A stretch of 9,866 nt of DNA from Candidatus Woesebacteria bacterium (GTDB lineage Bacteria; Patescibacteriota; Microgenomatia; UBA8517), in contig JAPLZT010000018.1 of the NCBI GenBank assembly GCA_026394855.1, forward strand, positions 1 to 9,866, in the 5' to 3' direction. Positions within the stretch are counted from its first letter, which is position 1. The number at the start of each line of letters is the position of its first letter. The translations under genes were made by a program, and so were the position numbers. This document shows, one piece after another, positions 1 through 6,057 of the stretch. A model generated the notes under the pieces. That model had not been told where the DNA came from. It ran no database searches and was given only the letters and a program-made list of their open reading frames with translations.

Positions 1-761
1 TCCGTGAATACCCTGAAAGAAAAGGCAAATATCTAAGGCCTACCTTGATTCTTCTTGTGGCCGGTGCAATGGGAGCAAACATTAAAAAAGCCGTAAAAAC
101 AGCGGCAGCCATGCAGCTTTCCGAAGAATGGCTCTTGATACACGATGATTTGCAGGACAATTCCGAAAAAAGGCGGGGTAAGAAAACGCTGCACAAACTA
201 TATGGAATGGAACTGGCGGTAAATGCCGGGGATACGCTGGCAACAATTATGTGGAAAGTTCTTTTGGACAACGAAAAAGTTTTGGGATCTAAAAAGACTT
301 TTGAGATTATGAACGAATTTTATAAAACACTGCTTAGAACCGAACATGGTCAGGCGGTAGAAGTAATGTGGTCTAAAAAAAGAAAAAATATATCCGATTC
401 CGATTGGTTTTTTCTTGCCGACGGCAAAACATCCTACTATACAATATCTCTTCCGGTAAGACTTGGAGCAATTATTGCGGAAGCAAGTAAAGAACAGGTA
501 GAAAAATTAACAGAATTTAGTTTATATTTAGGCAGGTGTTTTCAACTGGTCGATGATATTTTAGACGTTGAGACCGATAAAAAAGAGGGAAAATTAACAA
601 TTCCCATTATGAGAGGTATTCCATACGCTCAAAGGCTAGCAGTCAAATTAATAAAAAACGCCAGAAAAATCTTTGAAAACGACCTTACTTTTTTGTCCCA
701 TGAACCCGCAAAAACCCAACTGAAAGAACTTATTGATTTTGTTTTGAAGAGGAAATATTAA
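1..761 (+). CDS. Polyprenyl diphosphate synthase (5' partial)
   Basis: This is a trans-prenyltransferase that condenses IPP with allylic diphosphates to make longer prenyl diphosphates in the cytosol. The reading frame is open to the left edge: the codons from base 3 give REYPERKGKYLRPTL, which contains the family's GKxxRP substrate-binding motif. A TTG at 45 is therefore not the start, and the true start lies outside the window. The first aspartate-rich motif is LIHDDLQDN followed by KRRGK (about bases 135-180). The second is LVDDILD (about 547-567). About 252 codons are visible, so the whole enzyme is probably near the usual 300-340 residues. The segment after the second motif (VETDKKEGKLTIP) looks about ten residues shorter than usual and lacks the common GKxxGxDI stretch. 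The tryptophan five residues before the first DDxxD could limit chain length, so the product cannot be named. The gene sits tail to tail with the IPP isomerase gene that supplies its substrate. Confidence 0.93.
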   Translation, partial: REYPERKGKYLRPTLILLVAGAMGANIKKAVKTAAAMQLSEEWLLIHDDLQDNSEKRRGKKTLHKLYGMELAVNAGDTLATIMWKVLLDNEKVLGSKKTFEIMNEFYKTLLRTEHGQAVEVMWSKKRKNISDSDWFFLADGKTSYYTISLPVRLGAIIAEASKEQVEKLTEFSLYLGRCFQLVDDILDVETDKKEGKLTIPIMRGIPYAQRLAVKLIKNARKIFENDLTFLSHEPAKTQLKELIDFVLKRKY

Positions 762-1267
762 ACACCCAACTTTTTAAGTATTCTTTTAAACCAAGGCGTG
801 TATTTTTTTGGGTTTGCCTTCAAATCTTTTCTTAATTCCTTAATTCCTATCCACCCGTAGCCAGCAACTTCATTAGGGTCGAGGGCAACCTTTCCTTCGT
901 ATTTACCCACAAAAACATAGTCAAGTTCATGTTCTCCCCAAATACCATTGTTCATCTCGGCTTTATATGTAAGTTTGAACACTTCCTTTAATGGTGTTTT
1001 AAAGCCAAGTTCTTCATATAGTCTTCTTTCGGCAGCTTTTTGATATGTTTCGTCAGGTTTTGGGTGGGAACAAACAGCATTGGACCAAAAATAAGGCCAG
1101 GTGGGCTTATTAATAGACCTTTTAGTAATAAGCATCTTGCTTTTATTCTTATTAAAAATAACTATGGAAATTGCCCGATGAAGAGGAACAGGAACCTTAT
1201 GGGTTGCAAACTTTTCTTTTAATCCCAAAACCTTATCGTTTCTATCCACTAATACAATTTTTGTCAT
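758..1267 (-). CDS. idi: Isopentenyl-diphosphate delta-isomerase, type 1
   Basis: This Nudix-fold enzyme interconverts IPP and DMAPP and provides the allylic primer for the prenyl synthase. It has 169 residues, close to the usual bacterial 170-180. The catalytic cysteine lies in SNAVCSHP (Cys66, with the metal ligand His68). The Nudix helix is ERRLYEELGF (80-89). The acidic catalytic and metal pair lies in GEHELDYVF (Glu112 and Glu114). A conserved tryptophan lies in TPWFKRIL near the C terminus. The ATG overlaps the TGA of the decarboxylase gene as ATGA, and no clear Shine-Dalgarno sequence is visible, so translation probably depends on coupling. It is the last gene of the mevalonate operon, and its stop overlaps the stop of the convergent prenyl synthase by 4 bp. 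The assignment as type 1 rather than the flavin-dependent type 2 enzyme is secure. Confidence 0.95.
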   Translation of the reverse strand: MTKIVLVDRNDKVLGLKEKFATHKVPVPLHRAISIVIFNKNKSKMLITKRSINKPTWPYFWSNAVCSHPKPDETYQKAAERRLYEELGFKTPLKEVFKLTYKAEMNNGIWGEHELDYVFVGKYEGKVALDPNEVAGYGWIGIKELRKDLKANPKKYTPWFKRILKKLGV

Positions 1268-2238
1268 GGTAAATTAATCACACGGGCTCCAACTGCGGGC
1301 CTATTTATCAAAATCTCTTTTACGCCCCCAAGCTTTAATAGATTACTTTTAAGATTTATTACATTCTTTTCCTCACAAATAATATGTACATTGGGACCGG
1401 CATCAATTGTGAAATATACCTCGAGACCCTGACTTCTCCATTCGATAACCTTCAAAATTATTTCAAGGGTTTTTGGCACCCAATAGTACAATGCAGGACT
1501 TGATGTCATCATTACGGTGTGCATATTTATAGCTTCGGCCTCAAGAATATCTCCAAATTTAGTAAAGTCTTTATTTTTTAAAGCAAGTTTTATCTCCCTT
1601 ATCTTTGGGGCCATTCCCAAAATCCTTGCCTTATAAAAAGGGCTGCTCTCGGACAATGTATGCCCTTTGGTGGAGCTTACTTTTTTACTTGTCTGACCAA
1701 TGATTGCTATTACATCACATATGTTCCAGTAATCGGCTGGGTATAAACCGTAAGCATAAGAGTCTTCACTCCTTGAACCCTGCCTCCACTCAACAAAACC
1801 ATCTGGAATTGAACGGCAGGCCGATCCCGAACCTAGCCTTGCAATAATAGACAAATCTTTCTCTGAAAGCATAAGCCCCGCAGACAGTGAAGCTGCCAAG
1901 GTCAAAGCTGCGAAGCCTGACGCCGATGACGCAATGCCTGATGCTTTAGGGAAATTGTTTTTACTTACAACTTCCGCATAGTAGGATTTACCTGATATTT
2001 TTCTTACCAGGCTTAGATGCCTGGCAACACGATCTTTTTCACTCCCAGCGGAGAGAACACCATCAATCTTAACAATGTCACCCTTAAGTTTCTCGTCAAA
2101 ATCCACAGAAGTTATACTAAAAGCATTAGATAAGTTCATCGAAATTGAAGAATTGGCCGGAATTCTCAATTTTTCGTCTCTTTTACCCCAATATTTTATA
2201 AAAGCGATGTTTGCGGGTGCTTTAACAGTTATTTTCAC
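1264..2238 (-). CDS. mvaD: Diphosphomevalonate decarboxylase
   Basis: This GHMP-superfamily enzyme uses ATP to convert mevalonate 5-diphosphate to IPP, CO2 and phosphate, the last step of the classical mevalonate pathway. The family signature ANIAFIKYWGKRD (10-21) is present. So are the phosphate-binding GIASSASGFAA region (101-111), GSGSACRS (136-143) and FTIDAGPNVH with the expected catalytic aspartate (Asp279). The length of 324 residues is normal. The start is GTG at 2238-2236, overlapping the TGA of the upstream kinase as GTGA. An AAGGAG lies 13 nt upstream (2252-2257), rather far for a Shine-Dalgarno sequence, so coupling probably matters. The loop after GSGSACRS reads IPDGFVEW, whereas many relatives have GGFVEW. 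A phosphomevalonate decarboxylase is possible in principle, but the kinase next door fits the classical route. Confidence 0.95.
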   Translation of the reverse strand: MKITVKAPANIAFIKYWGKRDEKLRIPANSSISMNLSNAFSITSVDFDEKLKGDIVKIDGVLSAGSEKDRVARHLSLVRKISGKSYYAEVVSKNNFPKASGIASSASGFAALTLAASLSAGLMLSEKDLSIIARLGSGSACRSIPDGFVEWRQGSRSEDSYAYGLYPADYWNICDVIAIIGQTSKKVSSTKGHTLSESSPFYKARILGMAPKIREIKLALKNKDFTKFGDILEAEAINMHTVMMTSSPALYYWVPKTLEIILKVIEWRSQGLEVYFTIDAGPNVHIICEEKNVINLKSNLLKLGGVKEILINRPAVGARVINLP

Positions 2239-3206
2239 TTTTCAATTCTAACTCCTTCCGCCCCAGTTTTGATAGAGATGACTTTTCCTCCCGCTTTTTC
2301 TATAGCCCTTCCAACAGAGATTCTCTTGTCATTGGGCACAAAAGATATCATGCAATCCCCTCCACCCGCACCCGACAATTTTGCACCGTAGGCACCGGCA
2401 TATCTTACCGCAAATATTAAGTTTGATAATTCGGGAGTACTTACTCCTAAAGAATCTAAAAGTCCCTGATTTAAATTCGCCTGTTTCCCAAGAATCTTAA
2501 AATCACCATCAACTATTGACTTAGAGGCTCTCTCAACAACTGAATCAATAACATCAAATATCAAATCTACCTGCTTCCGGTTAGATTTTCTTAACTCCAA
2601 AACATTTTTAATCAAAGTTGCGGTATCTGCCTTAATACCCGTATAGCCTACAACCAAAGGCAACTCTTTTTTTGAAATACATTTAATTTTCTTGCCTCCA
2701 CCTACAAAATACAAAGTACCTCCCCATATCGCAGCGGCAATATCAAATCCTGAACCGACACCCTGAACATCTAAAACCGACCGATAACATATATCAAAGA
2801 GCATATTATTATTAACTTCTATATCAAATATCTCCGAAAGGGCTTTAACCACACACACTGTCACAGATGAAGAACTGCCAAATCCAAACTTACTTGAAAA
2901 ATCACTTTGGGTCTTAATATGAAGTCCCGATATAACTTTAAATCTGCGATTAAAATTATTTACTGCCGCAAACACGAATCTTGCTCCTTTAGGCAGTTTA
3001 TCCAAGGGTGTTGAGATAGAAGCCTTAAAACTTTTTATTCCAACATCGGGTGCTACAAGTTCAATCCCACTGTCTTTGGTTACTTCTACCGTAACTCTCA
3101 TTCTTTGATTTACGGCTGTCACGATACAGGGCCTTCCATAAATGACGGAGTGCTCGCCAAAAAGCATGAGTTTCCCCGGAGCAGAAACTTTAATTTTATT
3201 TTTCAA
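2235..3206 (-). CDS. GHMP kinase, probable phosphomevalonate kinase
   Basis: This is an ATP-dependent small-molecule kinase of the GHMP fold with 323 residues. Motif 1 is SAPGKLMLFGEHSVIYG (8-24), motif 2 is FGFGSSSS (107-114), and motif 3 is SGAGGGDCMI (278-287). Two details favour phosphomevalonate kinase over mevalonate kinase: GVGSGFDIAAAIWGG (149-163), which resembles the GSGFDVAAA of ERG8-type enzymes, and the aspartate in GAGGGD. Phosphomevalonate kinase is also the missing step between its neighbours. The start is TTG at 3206-3204, overlapping the upstream kinase by 11 bp. A strong AAGGGG sits 6 nt upstream, and no ATG or GTG fits the motif 1 spacing as well. The protein ends in GVRIEK, exactly as the mevalonate kinase does. 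That it is a GHMP kinase is near certain; the exact substrate is inferred. Confidence 0.8.
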   Translation of the reverse strand: MKNKIKVSAPGKLMLFGEHSVIYGRPCIVTAVNQRMRVTVEVTKDSGIELVAPDVGIKSFKASISTPLDKLPKGARFVFAAVNNFNRRFKVISGLHIKTQSDFSSKFGFGSSSSVTVCVVKALSEIFDIEVNNNMLFDICYRSVLDVQGVGSGFDIAAAIWGGTLYFVGGGKKIKCISKKELPLVVGYTGIKADTATLIKNVLELRKSNRKQVDLIFDVIDSVVERASKSIVDGDFKILGKQANLNQGLLDSLGVSTPELSNLIFAVRYAGAYGAKLSGAGGGDCMISFVPNDKRISVGRAIEKAGGKVISIKTGAEGVRIEK

Positions 3207-4032
3207 TTCTTACCCCTTCCTCCCCCAATTGTATCTCTATAAGTTCTAATTTTTCCCTCTTAGCAAAGTTTTTTAATTTATTTATATCTTTATGGTAAAC
3301 AAGTAAAATTCCGGATTTGTCTTTCCAACCCCCTGCACCGGAAATCTTTGCGGCTCCACCGTTTTTTTCGATTTTTCGGATGAGCTTAATCGTAGAATTT
3401 GAAACAACGCCCAATTTTTCAAGCAAAACCTCGTTTTCCTTTATAAGATTGCTAAAGCCGACAATATTTTCCCCTTGAAGGTATTTTAAGAAATTCTTTG
3501 AGACTCTTTCTATCTTCCTAAATATAATTTCTGTACTTAAAGGGTCCTTTTTATATAATTTCGCAACACTTGCAACCATTTCTTTAGTAGATTCAACTGG
3601 TCTTCCCGTATCAATTAAGTACACTTTGGGAAAAGCTCTCTTTACTTTAATGGGAGAAAATAACTTTAGGTTTTCCGATTCTTTTCTATACCATAAAAAA
3701 CCACCGTAAGTTGAAACAGTATTATCTACACCGCTGGGGTTTCCGTGCCTTTTCTTCTCAACTTTATATGCAACATCGTTTATTATTTCTAAATCAAGTT
3801 TTTTATTCTTAAGCAAGATGTTTGTGGCAGAAGTGGCCACAGCGTAAGCAGCGGAAGATCCCATCCCGCAACCGATAGGTATTTCTGACTGAATTTTTCT
3901 TTTTCCCTTTACTAATACAACAGTGAGCCTCCTATTTATTGCTGTAACTAAAGCAGGATAACCATAGACAACTGCGTGTTCTCCTGAAATTATTAATTTC
4001 CCGGGAGCAGAAACTTGAATGATATCAGACAT
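3196..4032 (-). CDS. Mevalonate kinase, compact form
   Basis: This GHMP kinase should phosphorylate mevalonate at the 5-hydroxyl. The frame stays open upstream to 4122, but the ATG at 4032-4030 is chosen because it gives a normal N terminus (MSDIIQVSAPGKL) and forms TAATG with the stop of the preceding ORF. The protein then has 278 residues. Motif 1 is APGKLIISGEHAVVYG (9-24), motif 2 is PIGCGMGSSAA (52-62), and the mevalonate-kinase signature HGNPSGVDNT carries the expected catalytic Asp103. Motif 3 is KISGAGGWKDKSG (229-241). Two oddities stand out. Only about 42 residues separate motifs 1 and 2, roughly 60 fewer than I recall for archaeal mevalonate kinases. The third motif has Trp-Lys where GAGGGG is usual. 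Order in the operon and the PSGVDN signature support the name. Confidence 0.87.
   Translation of the reverse strand: MSDIIQVSAPGKLIISGEHAVVYGYPALVTAINRRLTVVLVKGKRKIQSEIPIGCGMGSSAAYAVATSATNILLKNKKLDLEIINDVAYKVEKKRHGNPSGVDNTVSTYGGFLWYRKESENLKLFSPIKVKRAFPKVYLIDTGRPVESTKEMVASVAKLYKKDPLSTEIIFRKIERVSKNFLKYLQGENIVGFSNLIKENEVLLEKLGVVSNSTIKLIRKIEKNGGAAKISGAGGWKDKSGILLVYHKDINKLKNFAKREKLELIEIQLGEEGVRIEK
3213..3218 (-). promoter_or_regulatory. Shine-Dalgarno sequence deciding the TTG start of the second kinase
   Basis: AAGGGG on the - strand lies 6 nt before the TTG at 3206 and inside the C-terminal codons of the mevalonate kinase, next to a further GGGGGAGG. It supports initiation at TTG. It also shows that this genome does use Shine-Dalgarno pairing inside operons while the first genes lack it. 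Confidence 0.65.
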
Positions 4033-4220
4033 TACTTTTTCTTTAGAAGCAAATCTAGAGCTTGTTGGTCTGTCTGAGAATCGGAGGAAGGCATTGTCGA
4101 TCCCGAAGCAACTCCGCTCCAAAACCTCTGTTCCTTGTCAGGAGTTTTACTGACAGCGTCTTTAGAAACCAAAACAGGACTTTCTTTTGTTCCGATATTT
4201 ACCAACCCTGGGTCTTTCAT
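4032..4220 (-). CDS. Small hypothetical protein leading the mevalonate operon
   Basis: This 62-residue ORF is not recognised as any family. It starts MKDPGLVNIGTKESPVL and has a polar, serine- and glutamine-rich middle and a C terminus ending LDLLLKKK. There is no signal peptide, membrane segment or cysteine motif. The frame extends upstream to 4286, but the ATG at 4220-4218 is preferred because the promoter TATAAT lies just 10 nt upstream, so longer forms would not be transcribed from it. Its TAA overlaps the mevalonate kinase ATG as TAATG. Being coupled to the first pathway enzyme suggests either a small accessory protein or a leader whose translation sets the expression of the operon. Neither role is shown by the sequence. 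Confidence 0.6.
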   Translation of the reverse strand: MKDPGLVNIGTKESPVLVSKDAVSKTPDKEQRFWSGVASGSTMPSSDSQTDQQALDLLLKKK

Positions 4221-4230
4221 ATTTTCAAGT

Positions 4231-4258
4231 ATTATACTCTTTCCCCTCTTTTTTTCAA
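4231..4258 (-). promoter_or_regulatory. Promoter of the mevalonate operon
   Basis: On the - strand TTGAAA (4258-4253) and a perfect TATAAT (4236-4231) are separated by 16 nt, a good sigma70-type promoter. Transcription should start near 4224, leaving a leader of about 4 nt before the ATG at 4220 and no room for a Shine-Dalgarno sequence. The -10 box also contains the stop codon of the possible 64-residue ORF upstream. Confidence 0.65.
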
Positions 4259-4426
4259 AATACCTTCTATTTTTGCTCCAAACCAATCAACCGGAATCCA
4301 ATTAGCTTCCGAACTCTCTGGTTTTCCACTACAGGCGGGGTATTCAACAAATTCTTTTAACTTTTTCCCTATTTCCAGTTTCGGAAACGATCTTTGCCTT
4401 AAGAAAGTCGTATCAACTGTTGCCAT
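4232..4426 (-). CDS. Possible 64-residue hypothetical protein
   Basis: An ATG-initiated frame at 4426 runs to a TAA that lies inside the -10 box of the mevalonate operon promoter. The product starts MATVDTTFLRQRSFPKLEIG, has a tryptophan-containing middle (ANWIPVDWFGAKIEG) and ends in a basic tail. The first codon positions are purine-rich, as in coding DNA, and the amino-acid mix looks plausible. However, no family is recognised, no Shine-Dalgarno sequence or well-placed promoter is seen, and the ATG overlaps the extended -10 of the sigma factor gene on the other strand. The frame continues open upstream to 4603, but that part lies antisense to the sigma factor. It may be non-coding. Confidence 0.3.
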   Translation of the reverse strand: MATVDTTFLRQRSFPKLEIGKKLKEFVEYPACSGKPESSEANWIPVDWFGAKIEGILKKRGERV

Positions 4427-4434
4427 GTTATACT
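4426..4434 (+). promoter_or_regulatory. Extended -10 promoter of the sigma factor gene
   Basis: TGT followed by TATACT forms an extended -10 element (TGnTATAcT). No convincing -35 box lies 17 nt upstream. Transcription would start near 4441, giving a leader of about 8 nt before the ATG at 4449. This argues against the in-frame ATG at 4425, which would lie upstream of the transcript. Confidence 0.5.
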
Positions 4435-4448
4435 TATTAGTCGCAAAT

Positions 4449-4979
4449 ATGAATAAAAACCCATACTTCGAAAGTGTATATAAAAAACTTGCTTTACCTC
4501 TAACCAAATTTATTATTAAGCGCATCGGAGGCAATGAAGATGTAGTTGATGAAGTTCTTTCCGAAACAATGACGGCTGCGTGGCGTGGCTGGAACAGCTT
4601 CAAACATAAATCAAGTTATTTTACCTGGCTTTGCAGAATTGCTCTTAATAAAATTGCCGATTATTACCGTGATCAGGTAAACAGAACCTCAGGCATTGTA
4701 GTTCCTTTATTCGGAAACCTTAATATCCCGGATGATAAGTCCCTCTCCCCCGAAGAAAAGATTTCGCTTCAGGATTTAAGAAAATCAGTAGATAACTGCC
4801 TTAATCTTCTTCCTTACGAAAAAAGACGACTTCTTTGGCTAAAATACTGGGAAGATCTTTCATATGACGAAATAGCAAGGATATTAAATATCTCCGAACG
4901 CGCTGTTGAAGGCAGACTCTATAGAGCAAAGGGGTCTTTTAGTGAAATTTATACCAAAAAACTTTCAAAGGAAATATAA
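4449..4979 (+). CDS. ECF-type RNA polymerase sigma factor
   Basis: This 176-residue protein has the two-domain layout of group 4 (ECF) sigma factors, which direct RNA polymerase to dedicated promoters. Region 2 spans about residues 9-76, with EDVVDEVLSETMTAAWRGW followed by FTWLCRIALNKIADYYRDQ, the core-binding and -10 recognition helices. A linker of about 40 residues contains the common SPEEK. Region 4 spans about 118-165, with LPYEKRRLLWLKYWEDLSYD and the helix-turn-helix ARILNISERAVEGRLYRAKG that reads the -35 element. The frame is open far upstream, but ATG 4449 is preferred because of the promoter position and the normal N terminus. No anti-sigma gene is adjacent, so its control is unknown. 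It is divergent from the mevalonate operon and overlaps the convergent glycosyltransferase gene by 41 bp. Confidence 0.9.
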   Translation: MNKNPYFESVYKKLALPLTKFIIKRIGGNEDVVDEVLSETMTAAWRGWNSFKHKSSYFTWLCRIALNKIADYYRDQVNRTSGIVVPLFGNLNIPDDKSLSPEEKISLQDLRKSVDNCLNLLPYEKRRLLWLKYWEDLSYDEIARILNISERAVEGRLYRAKGSFSEIYTKKLSKEI

Positions 4980-5682
4980 TCACGGCATTTAATATTCTCA
5001 GTACTCTTTTAGGCTCATGTAGAAGCCTCCAAAGCCATTCCAGACCACCTTTCTCCATCCAGACAGGCGGAAGCTTCGCCGGGCCAAAAACGTAGTTAAA
5101 CGTCCCCCCGACTGCGATTGCTCCCCCGACCGCCAATCGCGGCAAGTTTTTAAAAATCCACTTTTCCTGTTTAGGCATGCCGAAGCCGACAAAAAGCAAA
5201 TCCGGTTTAATTTCACTAATCTTTTGAATAACCTCTTTTTGGATTTTTGCCTCTTTTGCGGTTTTTGGTTCGCCGTTTTCATCAAGCACGGAGCCAGCGG
5301 TGACATTTTTTATTCCCTTTCCCCCCAAAAAAAAGACTTTCCAATTATTCTTTCGGGCCAAAGCAAGCAGTTTTAAAAAAAGTTTTCTTCCCGGAATAAC
5401 ATTTAAATCCGTTCTGTGTAAAAATTTGGCCGCGTATTTTAAACCTATGCCGTCGGGAATCACCAAATCCGCGGAATTTACGATTTCTTTCAAGTTTTGG
5501 TCCTTGGCCGCCATCACCAATAACTCCGGGTTGGCCGTAAAAACGCTAAACTTCTGGCCTCGAACTATAAAATCCTCCAGAAGCGCTAGCACTCTGGCTT
5601 GCGAAGTGCTATCTAACCTTACCCCCAAGATATTGACGTGATTTCGGGACGATTTAAGTACCTTTTTTTGCTTTTTTAACAT
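4939..5682 (-). CDS. WecG/TagA/CpsF-family glycosyltransferase (GT26)
   Basis: Members of this family transfer N-acetylmannosamine or a related sugar to a lipid-linked intermediate at the inner membrane face, in making teichoic acid linkage units, enterobacterial common antigen or capsule. The 247 residues show VNILGV at the start of the fold, the TANPELL segment with the conserved Thr and Asn (about 49-51), and ADLVIPDGIG (71-80) with the active-site Asp77. They also show the family hallmark VGFGMPKQEKWI (165-176), then GGTFNYVFG and a C-terminal tail (LEWLWRLLHEPKR onward). The tail is amphipathic and hydrophobic at the very end, matching the membrane-targeting appendage known in TagA. The segment between LGGKG and the PKQEKW region appears short and lacks the usual YPGLxIVG-like stretch. 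The exact acceptor and donor cannot be told. The gene is monocistronic and convergent with the sigma factor. Confidence 0.92.
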   Translation of the reverse strand: MLKKQKKVLKSSRNHVNILGVRLDSTSQARVLALLEDFIVRGQKFSVFTANPELLVMAAKDQNLKEIVNSADLVIPDGIGLKYAAKFLHRTDLNVIPGRKLFLKLLALARKNNWKVFFLGGKGIKNVTAGSVLDENGEPKTAKEAKIQKEVIQKISEIKPDLLFVGFGMPKQEKWIFKNLPRLAVGGAIAVGGTFNYVFGPAKLPPVWMEKGGLEWLWRLLHEPKRVLRILNAVIIFPLKVFWYKFH

Positions 5683-5717
5683 CTTAAATTCATTTTCTAA
5701 CCCTTTAGGTTTAAAAT

Positions 5718-5746
5718 CTTTTAAAAAATATACAAAAATATGTCAA
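5718..5746 (-). promoter_or_regulatory. Candidate promoter of the glycosyltransferase gene
   Basis: On the - strand a perfect TTGACA (5746-5741) is followed after 17 nt by TAAAAG (5723-5718), a 4 of 6 match to the -10 consensus. Transcription would begin near 5711, about 29 nt before the ATG at 5682. In that leader an AAAGGG precedes an out-of-frame five-codon ORF that starts at 5693 and ends just past the gene's start codon. Confidence 0.45.
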
Positions 5747-5940
5747 TTTTCATACCCTATATTTAGTTGTAATAATATTTTTGGTATATCCTCAAGTTTT
5801 ACAATCAAGTAATTATATGTTTCAAACTACAAGATAGATTTGATAAATTTCTACTCTTTTTTTAATAACAATTTGTATAAAATATTGATACATTTTTTGG
5901 CTTCATATTCTTATCTTTATCCTCAACCTATCCCCTAGAA

Positions 5941-5975
5941 ACTAAGTACTATGTACTAAGTACTATGTACTGTCT
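5941..5975. repeat. Heptanucleotide tandem repeat array A (5 units)
   Basis: Consecutive 7 bp units read actaagt, actatgt, actaagt, actatgt and a diverged actgtct, so the array is also a 14 bp repeat of two alternating heptamers. Each unit junction forms the palindrome GTAC every 7 bp. The function is unknown. Confidence 0.85.
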
Positions 5976-6020
5976 TCACGATTTACTATAGTCCTCTTTT
6001 AATGCTTTGTCCTATCTTCA

Positions 6021-6055
6021 AAATTGTAAATTGTAAATTGTTAATTGTTAATTGA
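6021..6055. repeat. Heptanucleotide tandem repeat array B (5 units)
   Basis: Consecutive 7 bp units read aaattgt three times, then taattgt and taattga. Each unit contains the palindrome AATT. The array ends 2 bp before the mreB stop codon, so it would form the first part of the mreB 3' untranslated region. Confidence 0.85.
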
Positions 6056-6057
6056 CA

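Larger units (their letters stand above)
5683..6057. other. AT-rich intergenic spacer
   Basis: This is the only gap longer than 300 bp. It lies between the start of the glycosyltransferase gene and the stop of mreB. It is strongly AT-rich, has no plausible coding frame, and holds the glycosyltransferase promoter on its left side and two heptanucleotide repeat arrays on its right side. I see no tRNA, riboswitch or clear intrinsic terminator in it. Confidence 0.8.

Noticed and set aside
3196..4032. Mevalonate kinase as a pseudogene
   Set aside because: Despite the missing internal segment, the frame is intact and all three GHMP motifs and the catalytic Asp are present.
4033..4122. Thirty-residue N-terminal extension of mevalonate kinase
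   Set aside because: It overlaps the preceding ORF in another frame, while the ATG at 4032 gives a typical kinase N terminus and a TAATG junction.
4062..4448. Long N-terminal extension of the sigma factor gene on the + strand
   Set aside because: The open frame lies antisense to the mevalonate operon start and upstream of the extended -10. The ECF domain begins normally at 4449.
5941..6055. CRISPR array
   Set aside because: The repeats are 7 bp and contiguous, with no spacers and no cas genes nearby.
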